Source of the DNA: Candidatus Altarchaeota archaeon
GTDB taxonomy: Archaea > Altiarchaeota > Altiarchaeia > IMC4 > QMZM01
Assembly (NCBI GenBank): GCA_016931955.1
Contig: JAFGDV010000007.1
Coordinates: 1-47,222 of the forward strand
Reading direction: 5' to 3'
DNA length: 47,222 nt
Position 1 is the first letter of the stretch, and every line of letters begins with the position of its first letter. A model generated the notes under the pieces. It was not told the DNA's origin. It searched no databases and saw nothing but the letters and a program-made list of their open reading frames with translations. The translations under genes were made by a program, and so were the position numbers. This document shows positions 16,863 to 25,609 of the stretch, piece after piece.

Positions 16863-18046
16863 AGCTTCACCCCCAGCGCCTTAGCAACGGTGAACACATC
16901 TTTGTCCCCTCTCCCTGAGAGATTTACTATTATCGTCTGATCTCTTCCCATATCCTCAGCCATCTTCACCGCATGATATACTGCATGCGAGGACTCCAAT
17001 GCTGGTATGATCCCCTCTGATCTACTGAGCAACTTGAACGCCTCCAGTGCTTCCTTGTCTCTTACAGGGGTTACCCTGATCCTGCCCTTCCTCAGCAGAT
17101 AGCTCAGCTCCGGCCCAACCCCTGGATAGTCTAAGCCGGCTGAGATCGAATACGAGGTCTTTATCTGGCCGTATTCATCCTGCAGCAGCTTAGAGTAGGT
17201 CCCATGCAACACTCCATCGGTTCCAGCACATAGTGTGGCACCATGCTCTCCTGTCTCTATTCCCCTTCCGCCGGCTTCCACGCCGATCAATTCAACGTTA
17301 TCCTGCAGGAACTCGTAGAATATGCCTATGGCGTTGCTTCCGCCGCCGACGCATGCCACTACGGCGTCGGGCAGAGAGCCCTCTTTCTCCAAGAATTGTT
17401 TCCTTGTTTCCCTCCCTATGACTCGCTGCATTTCGCGGACAATCATCGGGTAAGGGTGTGGTCCCACTATGGAGCCTATCAGATAGTAGGTGGTTTCCAC
17501 GTTCGTAAGCCAGTCCCGCATCGCCTCATTTATTGCGTCCTTGAGCGTGCATGAGCCCGAGCTTACGGGGATAACCTTCCCCCCCATAAGCTCCATCCTG
17601 AAGACGTTCAACTTCTGTCTTTCTATGTCTTCTGTGCCCATGTAGACCTCACATTCCATTCCTAGGGCGGAGGCTGCTATCGCTGTCGCTACCCCGTGTT
17701 GTCCTGCCCCGGTTTCCGCGATAATACGTTTTTTCCCCATATTTCTGGCGAGCAGAGCCTGACCTAACGTGTTATTAAGTTTGTGAGCCCCTCCGTGGAC
17801 CAGGTCCTCCCTCTTCAGGTAGATCCTTGCGCCGTCTGCCTTCTCTGAGAGATTCTTAGCATAATAAAGTGGAGTGGGTCTTCCGGCGAACTCCTTGAGG
17901 TAGTATTCCAATTCTTGCCGGAATCCTGTATTCTTCCAGTATTCATTGAAGGCCTTCTCCAGTTTCTCCAGAGCAGGCATCAACACCTCTGGGGCGAATC
18001 TTCCGCCGTATTCCTCGAATCTGCCGCGTTTATCAGGTAGTTCCAT
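16859..18046 (-). CDS. trpB: Tryptophan synthase beta subunit TrpB1
   Basis: The chosen ATG at 18046 gives 395 residues beginning [17 protein letters not shown], the normal TrpB1 N-terminus; the frame stays open to 18130, but that extension lies inside trpF. Cofactor Lys89 is in [17 protein letters not shown] follows, and the phosphate loop is GGGSNAIG. This is the form that assembles with TrpA into the alpha2-beta2 synthase. It overlaps trpF by 14 nt and trpA by 4 nt. TrpB2 is encoded two genes further down. Confidence 0.95.
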   Translation of the reverse strand: MELPDKRGRFEEYGGRFAPEVLMPALEKLEKAFNEYWKNTGFRQELEYYLKEFAGRPTPLYYAKNLSEKADGARIYLKREDLVHGGAHKLNNTLGQALLARNMGKKRIIAETGAGQHGVATAIAASALGMECEVYMGTEDIERQKLNVFRMELMGGKVIPVSSGSCTLKDAINEAMRDWLTNVETTYYLIGSIVGPHPYPMIVREMQRVIGRETRKQFLEKEGSLPDAVVACVGGGSNAIGIFYEFLQDNVELIGVEAGGRGIETGEHGATLCAGTDGVLHGTYSKLLQDEYGQIKTSYSISAGLDYPGVGPELSYLLRKGRIRVTPVRDKEALEAFKLLSRSEGIIPALESSHAVYHAVKMAEDMGRDQTIIVNLSGRGDKDVFTVAKALGVKL

Positions 18047-18668
18047 TTTTAGCTGCGTGTATAAATCTCTCCATCTTTTTTTCGTCCTTTCTTCTGAGAG
18101 TAGCTTCGACGCCAGTTGAAACATCCACACCGTAGGGGTTCACCTCGTCTATTGCCTTCTTCACATTATCTGGATTCAGGCCTCCTGCCAGTATGACCGG
18201 CACTTTGAGTTTTTTCCTTAATTCCTTGCTGATGCCCCAGTCGTGGACCCTGCCCGTACCCCCAAGAATTCCTTCCACGTGGGTGTCCAGTAGTAATGCA
18301 TCAACATAATCAAGGTACTTTATCGCATCCTCTAGGGAATCCCTGCCTGGGGTGATCTTCTTTATTATCCCCAGGTTTGTGTTCTCCCTTATGCCTCTGA
18401 CGAAGCCGTAGGATTCCACTCCATGCAATTGTATGTATTCCGCCTTCGTCTCCTCCAGTCTCTGGGCTTCTGCCACAGATTGGGGGATTGCTACAATAAT
18501 CTTTGAGGTGAACGGCGGGAGACTGGAGAATATCTCTTTCGCAGTCTTCCTGTCCACGTATCTGGGGCTTCCTCTGATGTTTACCACGCCGACTGCATCG
18601 GCGCCGTACGCTGCCGCCTTCAATGCGTCCTCCTTATTCGTTATGCCGCATATCTTTACCTTTGTCAT
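18033..18668 (-). CDS. trpF: Phosphoribosylanthranilate isomerase
   Basis: A 211-residue TIM barrel that converts phosphoribosylanthranilate to its ribulose form. The N-terminal [12 protein letters not shown] contains the catalytic Cys, LLDTHVEG contains the catalytic Asp, and GTGRVHDW and [10 protein letters not shown] bind phosphate. [14 protein letters not shown] is also typical. It overlaps trpC by 4 nt upstream and trpB by 14 nt downstream. Confidence 0.94.
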   Translation of the reverse strand: MTKVKICGITNKEDALKAAAYGADAVGVVNIRGSPRYVDRKTAKEIFSSLPPFTSKIIVAIPQSVAEAQRLEETKAEYIQLHGVESYGFVRGIRENTNLGIIKKITPGRDSLEDAIKYLDYVDALLLDTHVEGILGGTGRVHDWGISKELRKKLKVPVILAGGLNPDNVKKAIDEVNPYGVDVSTGVEATLRRKDEKKMERFIHAAKNGTT

Positions 18669-19396
18669 TTCACGAACTCCATCACCTTTTCCTTGATGTT
18701 CTCAGACATGATTATGCTCGTCCCGATGAGGAAGGCTTTCGCGCCGGCCTTCTTAAGTCTCTCCATATCGTCTTTTGTCTTTATGCCACTCTCTGAGACC
18801 ACTATTTTGTTTTTTGGTATCTTTTTTGCCAGGTCTTCTGTAGTGCCTAACTCTATCCCCAGCGTCCGCAGATCCCTATTATTGATCCCTATCAACCTGG
18901 CCCCGGAATCCAGCGCAATCTCTAACTCATCCTCAGAGTGTGCTTCAACCAAGGCCTCCATACCCAGCCTGTGCGCTAAATCCACGAACTGCTTTGTTTT
19001 TCCCCTCAACAAGGAAGCAATCAATAAGACAGCATCAGCCCCTGCCCCGTAGCTTTCGTAGACCTGGAATTCATCCACTATGAAGTCCTTCCTCAGAACC
19101 GGTATCTTCAATGCTTTCTTGACCTCCCTCAGATCGCACAGCTTCCCATCAAAGTGTTTATCCGTTAAGACAGAGATACCGCATGCCCTGCCTTCTTCCA
19201 TCTGCATTGCAGCCTCCACCGGATCCACTTCCCTTATCGCCCCATGACTGGGGCTCTTTTTCTTCACTTCCGCGATAACTGGATTAAAGCCCATCTCCCC
19301 TGCTCTCTCTATTGCGGAGATGAGGCTCCTCCTCTCACTTAAAGCCTTTACCTCCCTTAGCTTCTCATCCCTTACCGCATCTATATTGAATTTCAT
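18665..19396 (-). CDS. trpC: Indole-3-glycerol-phosphate synthase
   Basis: A 243-residue TIM barrel that cyclises carboxyphenylamino-deoxyribulose phosphate to indole-3-glycerol phosphate. The catalytic and substrate residues are all recognisable: Glu/Lys in VIAEVKKKSPSHG, Lys in VLRKDFIVD, Glu in LVEAHSEDEL, Asn in GINNRDL, and Glu/Ser in VSESGI. 4-nt overlaps on both sides keep it coupled to trpD and trpF. Confidence 0.95.
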   Translation of the reverse strand: MKFNIDAVRDEKLREVKALSERRSLISAIERAGEMGFNPVIAEVKKKSPSHGAIREVDPVEAAMQMEEGRACGISVLTDKHFDGKLCDLREVKKALKIPVLRKDFIVDEFQVYESYGAGADAVLLIASLLRGKTKQFVDLAHRLGMEALVEAHSEDELEIALDSGARLIGINNRDLRTLGIELGTTEDLAKKIPKNKIVVSESGIKTKDDMERLKKAGAKAFLIGTSIIMSENIKEKVMEFVK

Positions 19397-20403
19397 TTCG
19401 CGAAACCTATGAACTCTTTGAGTTTCTTGTACGCTTTGCCGCTGTCTAAGACATCCCTGGCAACCTCGATCCCTTCCCCTAAATAGTCTGCTTTTCCGCC
19501 CACGACAACGCCCGCAGCGGAATTCAATAAGACTATATCCCTTCTAGGTCCTTGATCCTCACCTCTAAGAACGCCCTCTAAGATGGCTGCATTCTCCGCG
19601 ATCGTGCCGCCTGCCAGCTCCTCAGGCCTCGCCTTCTTCAGCCCAAAGTCCTCCGGCCTCACATAGTACGTTCTAATGCCGCCTCCCCCTAACTCCGAGA
19701 TCTTGGTCTTCCCCAGCGTGGATAACTCATCCAGTCCAGGGCTGCCGTAGACTACCATGGCATTCTCCATTCCAAGCAGCCTGAAGACCTCAGCCAGTGT
19801 TTCCGTCAACTTATGATCGAAGACCCCCATCAGCTGAGCCTGGGCGTGCGCTGGGTTCGTCAACGGCCCGAGGATGTTGAAGACCGTCCTGAATCCCAGG
19901 CTCCGTCTTACGGGCATGACGTGTTTCATCGCTGAATGATGCAGTGGGGCGAACATGAATCCTATGCCGATCTCCTCTATTGATTCCCTTATCCTCTCAA
20001 AGCCTAGGTTCAGGTTCACCCCCAATTCCTCTAAGACGTCCGCTGAGCCGCACTTCGAAGTCATGGCTCTGTTGCCGTGTTTCGCTACCGGGATGCCTGC
20101 AGCAGCAACTATGAACATCGCCGTCGTTGAAATATTGAAGGTCTTGAGTTTATCGCCTCCGGTTCCGCACACGTCAACCAGTGTTTTATCTAACTTCGGC
20201 TCTATCTTGGTTGCGAATTCCCTCATCGCCTTGGTGAAGGAGGCTATCTCTTCCGGTGTTTCGCCCTTCATCCTCAAGGCTGTGAGGAAGGCTGCAATCT
20301 CTATCTCATTAGAGCTCCCAGACATTATCGTCTTCATCGCTTTTTCCGCTTCTTCCCTGCTTAAATCCACTCCACCAACGACCTTCGAAATCAGTTCCTT
20401 CAT
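19393..20403 (-). CDS. trpD: Anthranilate phosphoribosyltransferase
   Basis: A 336-residue type IV phosphoribosyltransferase joining anthranilate and PRPP. The PRPP/magnesium site reads DVCGTGGDKLKTFNIST, followed by KHGNRAMTSKCGSADVLEELG and HHSAMKHVMPVRRSLGFRTVFNILGPLTNPA, all family hallmarks. The length is normal and there is no fusion to TrpG. It overlaps trpG and trpC by 4 nt each. Confidence 0.95.
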   Translation of the reverse strand: MKELISKVVGGVDLSREEAEKAMKTIMSGSSNEIEIAAFLTALRMKGETPEEIASFTKAMREFATKIEPKLDKTLVDVCGTGGDKLKTFNISTTAMFIVAAAGIPVAKHGNRAMTSKCGSADVLEELGVNLNLGFERIRESIEEIGIGFMFAPLHHSAMKHVMPVRRSLGFRTVFNILGPLTNPAHAQAQLMGVFDHKLTETLAEVFRLLGMENAMVVYGSPGLDELSTLGKTKISELGGGGIRTYYVRPEDFGLKKARPEELAGGTIAENAAILEGVLRGEDQGPRRDIVLLNSAAGVVVGGKADYLGEGIEVARDVLDSGKAYKKLKEFIGFAK

Positions 20404-20984
20404 TTCCCCACCTCGAGAAAATTCTCTATTATCCTTAAACCATCCTTCGTCAGTATCGATTCTGGATGGAACTGTAGACCTTGGATTGGGAACTCCTTAT
20501 GCCTTAGACCCATTATTTCGTTGTCATCCAGGCTCTTCGCTGTCACCTCAAGGCATTCCGGCAGAGAACCATCATCCACCACCAGTGAATGATACCTCAC
20601 AGCCTCCAAGGGGTTCTGGATGTTCTTCAGAACCCCCTTGCCGTTGTGTTCTATCTTGGATGTTTTCCCGTGCTTTAGCGTCTTCGCTCGCCTGATTTCT
20701 GCGCCGAATACGTGGCCTATGCATTGGTGTCCGAGGCAGATCCCTAAGGTAGTGATCTCTGGACCGAATCTCTCTATGACCTTATTTGAGATTCCCGCAT
20801 CTTTCGGGGTCTTAGGCCCGGGGGATATTATTATGTGAGTGATCGAGTTTTTCTCCGCTATGTCTTCTACCTCATCAAGGCTCGCTGTGTTCTGCAACAC
20901 TATGGGATTACCTCCGAGTACTCCGACGTACTGCACCAGATTGTAGACGAAGGAGTCTATGTTGTCTATTACCAGAGTGTTCAT
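20400..20984 (-). CDS. trpG: Anthranilate synthase glutamine amidotransferase subunit
   Basis: A 194-residue class I amidotransferase supplying ammonia from glutamine to TrpE. The nucleophile is Cys83 in GICLGHQ, and the His/Glu of the triad are in FHPES near residue 173. IDNIDSFVYNLVQY and SPGPKTPKDAG are typical N-terminal segments. In some archaea one TrpG also serves 4-amino-4-deoxychorismate synthesis, but its place in the operon makes Trp synthesis the main role. It overlaps trpE by 4 nt. Confidence 0.95.
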   Translation of the reverse strand: MNTLVIDNIDSFVYNLVQYVGVLGGNPIVLQNTASLDEVEDIAEKNSITHIIISPGPKTPKDAGISNKVIERFGPEITTLGICLGHQCIGHVFGAEIRRAKTLKHGKTSKIEHNGKGVLKNIQNPLEAVRYHSLVVDDGSLPECLEVTAKSLDDNEIMGLRHKEFPIQGLQFHPESILTKDGLRIIENFLEVGK

Positions 20985-22378
20985 TCCTTCACCCCCAGTG
21001 CCTTTAACATTCCCCTGCCTTTGTTCATCGTCTCATGATACTCATTATCTGGCTTAGAGTCCGCAACGATGCCGGCACCGACCTGGATGTAGGCCTTGTC
21101 TTTTTCAAATTCTATCGTTCTGATAGCTATCGCATGGTCCATGTTCCGGTTGAATGAAAAGTAACCCACAGAACCTGAATAGATTCCCCTCCTCGTTGTT
21201 TCCAGTTCTTCTATGATCTCCATAGCCCTCACCTTCGGCGCCCCGGAAACTGTTCCAGCTGGAAATATTGACTGCAATGCATCGAATTCATCTAATCCCT
21301 TTCTGAGTTCCCCTGAGACCTCGGAAACCATGTGCTGTACGTGGGAGTATTTCTCGACCTCCATGAGCTTCCTCACCTTCACGGTGCCGTATTCAGCTAC
21401 CCTTCCTACGTCGTTCCTCCCTAGGTCCACTAACATCAGATGCTCTGCCCTCTCTTTCTCGTCTTCGAGCATCTCCTCCTCCAATCTCCTATCCTCTTCC
21501 AGTGTCTTCCCCCTCTTCCTTGTTCCGGCAATCGGGTAGGTCTCAACGTTCCTGTTCTCCACCCTGACAAGCATCTCAGGGGATGATCCTACTATCTTCC
21601 TATCCCCTAGATCGAGGTAGTACATGTACGGCGATGGATTGATGTCTTTCAGATTCCTGTAGACCGTGAATTTATCTCCCAGATACTCTGTCTCCAGCCT
21701 CTGTGATAGGACCACTTGGAGTATGTCTCCTGCGTAGATGTATTCCTTCGCGGTTTCCACGTTTTCCTTGAACTCTTTCTCTGTTGTATTTGATGTGTAA
21801 TCCCCTGGAATCTGCGTTCTCTCCTCCCTTAAGCCATTGAACTCAGATATTTCGTCTGCTGTTTCTCTCAGTTCTTTCTCTATTACTTCCCTGTTGGATT
21901 CTTCTGATAATTGGTGCTCTAGTAGGTAGGTCTTTTTTTCCTTGTGGTCGAAGATCACGTTGTTCTTCGCCAGAATGAATTCGCAGTCGGGTTGCTTTAG
22001 TTCATTCTTTGTTTTTTCTTCTAGGTTGATGAAGTGCCGTATGAGATCGTAGGAGTAGTATCCTACGAATCCCCCGAAGAACCTTGAGACCGGTTTTTCT
22101 GTCAGCTTGAACTCATTCATCAGGTTCCTCATCACCTCTAATGGGTTGCTGCCTTTTAGTTGTAGAGATTTCAGTCCCGGGTCTAGGATTCTGAGTTCTC
22201 TACTGCCTTTCTCCATGGTCAGCTTCAGCACTGGATTGAATCCTATGAATGAATACCTGGCTACTTTTTCCCCGCCTTCCCTTGACTCCAGCAGGTAGGT
22301 GTTTTCTCCTCTTACTGCTTCGTAGACCTTCTCTGGGTCTCTTTCCTCGATCTCTATGTATATTGGAGTAACCTGCAT
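20981..22378 (-). CDS. trpE: Anthranilate synthase component I
   Basis: Chorismate plus ammonia to anthranilate, the first committed step of tryptophan synthesis. With the ATG at 22378 the protein has 465 residues beginning MQVTPIYIEIEERDP. The frame is open to 22423, but that start lies upstream of the predicted TATA box. The tryptophan feedback motif LLES (29-32) is intact, so end-product inhibition is expected. Catalytic segments include YPIAGTRKRG, HLMLVDLGRNDVGRV, FPAGTVSGAPKVRAME and IQVGAGIVADSKPDNEY. A TATA-like sequence centred 27 nt upstream suggests a leaderless transcript. Confidence 0.95.
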   Translation of the reverse strand: MQVTPIYIEIEERDPEKVYEAVRGENTYLLESREGGEKVARYSFIGFNPVLKLTMEKGSRELRILDPGLKSLQLKGSNPLEVMRNLMNEFKLTEKPVSRFFGGFVGYYSYDLIRHFINLEEKTKNELKQPDCEFILAKNNVIFDHKEKKTYLLEHQLSEESNREVIEKELRETADEISEFNGLREERTQIPGDYTSNTTEKEFKENVETAKEYIYAGDILQVVLSQRLETEYLGDKFTVYRNLKDINPSPYMYYLDLGDRKIVGSSPEMLVRVENRNVETYPIAGTRKRGKTLEEDRRLEEEMLEDEKERAEHLMLVDLGRNDVGRVAEYGTVKVRKLMEVEKYSHVQHMVSEVSGELRKGLDEFDALQSIFPAGTVSGAPKVRAMEIIEELETTRRGIYSGSVGYFSFNRNMDHAIAIRTIEFEKDKAYIQVGAGIVADSKPDNEYHETMNKGRGMLKALGVKE

Positions 22379-22393
22379 GTCATATATAGCGTA

Positions 22394-22422
22394 TTTTGTA
22401 TATAAATATACAAAAATGTACA
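22394..22422 (-). promoter_or_regulatory. trpE promoter with overlapping TrpY-like operators
   Basis: Minus-strand inverted repeat TTTTGTATA-TTTA-TATACAAAA (22415-22394, 9-bp arms) encloses the TATA element itself, centred about 27 nt from the trpE ATG. Directly upstream is TGTACA (22417-22422), identical to the TRP-box core described for TrpY. A repressor bound here would block TBP. The N4-spaced palindrome has the same geometry as the one at trpB2. Confidence 0.65.
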
Positions 22423-22474
22423 AATATGGGCAAAATAGGGTGCTAGATGCTGATTAATATAAATAAAAGAAAAA

Positions 22475-22593
22475 GTAGTGCCTAACTTTGAACTGGTGAA
22501 TCGGTTCAGAAAATACTGAATTCGCGTAAGCGAATTCCTTTCTTTTGGTGCACCTTTTCTTTATAAAAGAAAAGGTGCATGTAGTGCCTAACT
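22475..22593. repeat. Hairpin-rich element flanked by 13-bp direct repeats
   Basis: GTAGTGCCTAACT occurs at 22475-22487 and 22581-22593, the second copy including the stop codon of the upstream regulator gene. Between them are three stem-loops: GAACTG/CGGTTC (22490-22507), GAATTCGC-GTAA-GCGAATTC with a GNRA-type loop (22518-22537), and a 13-bp perfect stem (22550-22578). The last two resemble, in sequence and order, the pair downstream of 5S rRNA at 6-73. This could be a small palindromic mobile element with target duplication, or a processing or termination region between two coregulated genes. Confidence 0.65.
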
Positions 22594-23088
22594 GAGTACG
22601 GTTATCTTCTTTACTCCGGGTATCTTTAGCATTTCGTCGATGAGTTTTTTGGGTAATGGTTTTTCAGTAATTACTGTGGTTTCTGCGTTCTCGAACATGG
22701 GGTCTTCTGCGATGATCTGTCTGATGCTTATCCCTGAGTCGACTATGATCCTTGTTATGCCTGCTATGATGCCCTTCGATGCCGCATCAGTTGGAATGAT
22801 CTCTATGGCTCCGTAGCCGAGGTCCGGAGCAACGTCTCGTAAAAGCAGCGCAGAATCCAGTCTAGTGTATATCTTCCTCAGCCTCGGCTTCTCTAGGATG
22901 GATTCGATGGTGGATTTAACAACCCGGCGATCTACTTCCAATACCTTGGCGACTGATGTGTGGGGTATTTCGATCTCCTTCGAAAACAGTCTTCCATCTG
23001 GAGAAACCCTCACCGCGTTCTTCAGTAGGAACTCTGCAATCCTCTTCTGCTCCCTCTTCCTTGAGAAGGTCTTCTCTATGTCTAGCAT
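22588..23088 (-). CDS. HTH-ACT amino-acid-responsive regulator, TrpY-like
   Basis: A 166-residue protein with an N-terminal helix-turn-helix (about 10-65: QKRIAEFLLKN, TSVAKVLEVDRRVVKSTIESIL) and a C-terminal ACT-like domain (92-164: YGAIEIIPTDAASKGIIAGITRIIVDSGISI, ending IPGVKKITVLS). This is the layout of the archaeal ACT-domain regulators of amino-acid metabolism, to which I believe TrpY belongs. Its position just upstream of trpE, and TGTACA-like operators at both trp promoters, make it the best candidate Trp-sensing repressor. It is not divergent from trpE, as trpY is in Methanothermobacter, but on the same strand. Confidence 0.8.
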   Translation of the reverse strand: MLDIEKTFSRKREQKRIAEFLLKNAVRVSPDGRLFSKEIEIPHTSVAKVLEVDRRVVKSTIESILEKPRLRKIYTRLDSALLLRDVAPDLGYGAIEIIPTDAASKGIIAGITRIIVDSGISIRQIIAEDPMFENAETTVITEKPLPKKLIDEMLKIPGVKKITVLS

Positions 23089-23166
23089 CCTCTTTTATTT
23101 CTCTCTTCTTTCAATAATTTATCAATCTATAATATATTCTGAATCATTGTAAAAAGAGGTAACAAA

Positions 23167-24378
23167 ATGCTAACGGATATGAAGACGATGGATGACTTCG
23201 ATTTCTCAGGTAAGACCGTCCTCGTGAGGATAGACATCAACACACCTATCGACTTGAAGAGGGGTGAGCTCTTAGATGATAGGAGATTCCGCTCCCATAG
23301 GAACACACTGACTGAATTGGTGGAGAAGGGTGCGAAGATCGTTATCCTGGCGCACCAAGGCAGGCCGGGTGACTCTGACTTCACGACGATGGAGAAGCAT
23401 GCTGAGCGTCTTGGAGAGATAATAAATCATCCAGTGGAATACGTGGACTCTATATTCAGCTCCTACGCCCTCAAGAAGATAGAGGATATGGAGAATTCAA
23501 GTATACTGTTGCTGGAGAATGTGAGATTCTATTCGGAGGAGGTTTTAGAGAGACCCTCTGACGCCCAGGCTAAGACTTTTCTCGTGCAGAAGCTCTCTAA
23601 GGTTGTGGACTACTACATAGACGACGCATTCGCCACAGCTCATAGATCGCAGCCTTCGATTGTGGGTTTCCCCCTCGTCATACCATCTCTGGCGGGCAGG
23701 CTGATGGAGAAAGAGCTTGGCAGCATCGACAGAATAACGAAGAATCCGAAGAAACCCCTGGCATTCGTTTTGGGGGGCACGAAAGCAGACGATTCATTGC
23801 GTGCTTCAAGGCTTGCCTTAGAGAATGGCATGGATTATATATTGACTGGCGGGGTTGTTGGGAACATCTTCTTGGCGGCGAAGGGCTATAGAATAGGCGA
23901 CCCCAACATAGAATTCATCCGCGGAAAGAAGATGGTCGAACAGATCGACGTCGCAAAGGAGCTGCTCGACAAATACGTAGACAAGATAGTATTGCCTGTG
24001 GACGTCGCCTTGGACAATCACGGCGAAAGGACTGAGATCCCGGTATCCGAGCTGCCGCAGAATCTGCGGATAAGCGACATCGGACACCAGACCGTCGAAA
24101 ACTTCAAGAGAATAATTGCGAAATGCGGCACACTATATGCGAAAGGGGCTCTGGGGATATTTGAGGAAAAGAACTTCGCCTACGGTACTGAGGAGGTCGT
24201 TAAAGCGATTGCAGCATCTAAGGCGTTCTCCGTCATAGGCGGCGGTCACTTGGTTGCGTCCGCGAGAAAACTGGACATAGAAGACAAGATCACCCACATA
24301 AGCTCTGGGGGGGGCGCAAGCATAAGCCTGCTTGCTGGATACAAACTGCCCGCTGTCGAAGCTTTGAGGCAAAGATAG
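23167..24378 (+). CDS. pgk: Phosphoglycerate kinase
   Basis: A 403-residue archaeal phosphoglycerate kinase interconverting 1,3-bisphosphoglycerate and 3-phosphoglycerate; in an autotroph or amino-acid user it would run towards gluconeogenesis. Family segments: VLVRIDINTPID, HQGRPGDSDF, LLLENVRFYSEE, DDAFATAHRSQPSIVGFP, FVLGGTKADDSL and GGGHLVASARK plus SSGGGASISLLAG near the C-terminus. The start is supported by AGAGGT upstream. It is divergent from the HTH-ACT gene across 78 bp. Confidence 0.96.
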   Translation: MLTDMKTMDDFDFSGKTVLVRIDINTPIDLKRGELLDDRRFRSHRNTLTELVEKGAKIVILAHQGRPGDSDFTTMEKHAERLGEIINHPVEYVDSIFSSYALKKIEDMENSSILLLENVRFYSEEVLERPSDAQAKTFLVQKLSKVVDYYIDDAFATAHRSQPSIVGFPLVIPSLAGRLMEKELGSIDRITKNPKKPLAFVLGGTKADDSLRASRLALENGMDYILTGGVVGNIFLAAKGYRIGDPNIEFIRGKKMVEQIDVAKELLDKYVDKIVLPVDVALDNHGERTEIPVSELPQNLRISDIGHQTVENFKRIIAKCGTLYAKGALGIFEEKNFAYGTEEVVKAIAASKAFSVIGGGHLVASARKLDIEDKITHISSGGGASISLLAGYKLPAVEALRQR

Positions 24379-24383
24379 TTATG

Positions 24384-24393
24384 TTTTATAAAT
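24384..24393 (+). promoter_or_regulatory. TATA box of fae-hps
   Basis: TTTTATAAAT lies about 39 nt upstream of the fae-hps ATG and immediately after the pgk stop. A GAGAGGT Shine-Dalgarno (24417-24423) precedes the ATG. This suggests that fae-hps has its own promoter. Confidence 0.45.
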
Positions 24394-24427
24394 CCACGCC
24401 AAAGTTATAATCAAGAGAGAGGTTCAA

Positions 24428-25609
24428 ATGTACAAGATAGGTGAAGCATTGGTTGGGAAGGGTAATGAAGTAGCTCATATCGATTTGATCATAGGCGATA
24501 AGGAAGGCCATGTCGGTGGGGCTTTCGCCAATGGCTTGACGAAGCTGTCTGCCGGCCACACCCCAGTCCTCTCAGTGATCAGGCCTAATCTTCCGTCGAA
24601 GCCCTACACCTTGGTCATACCTAAGGTTACCATAGAGGACATGGAGGACGCTGGGAAGATCTTCGGCCCAGCGCAGGCGGCGGTCGCGAAGGCGGTCGCC
24701 GATGCTGTGGAGGAAAAGATCATACCAGAGGATAAGGTGGATGAGTGGGTCATAATATGCTCGGTCTTCATCCACCCTGAGGCGAAGGATTTTAGGAGGA
24801 TCTATCAATATAATTATGGGGCAACTAAGCTCGCATTGAAGAGGGCTTTACAGGATTATCCCCCACTGGATAAGATCATGTTCGACAAAGACAGGGCGGT
24901 GCATCCTATCATGGGCTTCAAGGTTCCAAGACTACCGAAGTGGAATAGACCGTATCTGCAGATTGCGTTAGACGTTCCCGACTTGGAGAAGACGAAGAAG
25001 ATCATCAAGGAAATCCCGAAGAGCGACAAGATTATCTTAGAAGCGGGCACGCCTTTGATTAAGAGGTACGGCGCTGAGGTAATCTCAGAGCTTAGGGAGG
25101 TGGCGAAGAGCGACTTCATAATCGCTGACCTTAAGACGCTGGATGTTGGGCAGGTCGAAGTCGACCTCGCCTTTGACGAAGGTGCTGACGCCGTCGTCGC
25201 CTCGGGTCTCGCTACCATGGACGTCATCGATAAATTCGTCTACGAGGCCAAACGCTTGGGGGTCTACGCCATCTTAGATATGATGAACGTCGAAGACCCT
25301 GTGAAGAAGCTGAAGTCCTTGAAAGAGCTGCCAGACGTTGCCATACTGCACAGGTCTATTGACTCCGAAACCAAGGAAAAACACAGATTCGAATTGATAA
25401 AGGACATCAAGAAGGAATTCCCCGACCTCTATGTTGCAGTCGCCGGCGGAATCGATCCTGAAACGGTTCCTTTAGCGTTGAAGGAGGGTGTCGACATCAT
25501 CATCGTCGGCAGGTTTATCACACAGTCTAAAGACATAGAGAGGTCCACTCGCCTGTTCATAAACCAGATGGGCGGCGACATAGACCTGACGAGGGTGCAC
25601 GTAGAATAG
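24428..25609 (+). CDS. fae-hps: Bifunctional formaldehyde-activating enzyme / 3-hexulose-6-phosphate synthase
   Basis: A 393-residue fusion. Residues 1-165 are Fae (GEALVGKGNEVAHIDLIIGDKEG, with catalytic His17; TPVLSVIRPNLPSKPYTL), which condenses formaldehyde with tetrahydromethanopterin. Residues 170-393 are Hps, a TIM barrel (LQIALDVPD, EAGTPLIKRYG, IIADLKTLDVGQVEVDLAFDEGAD, VAVAGGIDPETV, IIVGRFIT). In archaea the fusion runs mainly from hexulose 6-phosphate to ribulose 5-phosphate plus formaldehyde, with Fae trapping the aldehyde. The 3' end (last 11 codons and stop) is exactly duplicated just downstream. Confidence 0.95.
   Translation: MYKIGEALVGKGNEVAHIDLIIGDKEGHVGGAFANGLTKLSAGHTPVLSVIRPNLPSKPYTLVIPKVTIEDMEDAGKIFGPAQAAVAKAVADAVEEKIIPEDKVDEWVIICSVFIHPEAKDFRRIYQYNYGATKLALKRALQDYPPLDKIMFDKDRAVHPIMGFKVPRLPKWNRPYLQIALDVPDLEKTKKIIKEIPKSDKIILEAGTPLIKRYGAEVISELREVAKSDFIIADLKTLDVGQVEVDLAFDEGADAVVASGLATMDVIDKFVYEAKRLGVYAILDMMNVEDPVKKLKSLKELPDVAILHRSIDSETKEKHRFELIKDIKKEFPDLYVAVAGGIDPETVPLALKEGVDIIIVGRFITQSKDIERSTRLFINQMGGDIDLTRVHVE

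Noticed and set aside
19955-20695. 246-codon open frame on the plus strand
   Set aside because: Antisense to trpD and trpG, which are unmistakable; Ser/Pro-rich with no recognisable motif.
22379-22423. N-terminal extension of TrpE
   Set aside because: The 15 extra residues are translated from the operator/TATA region; family similarity begins at the inner ATG.
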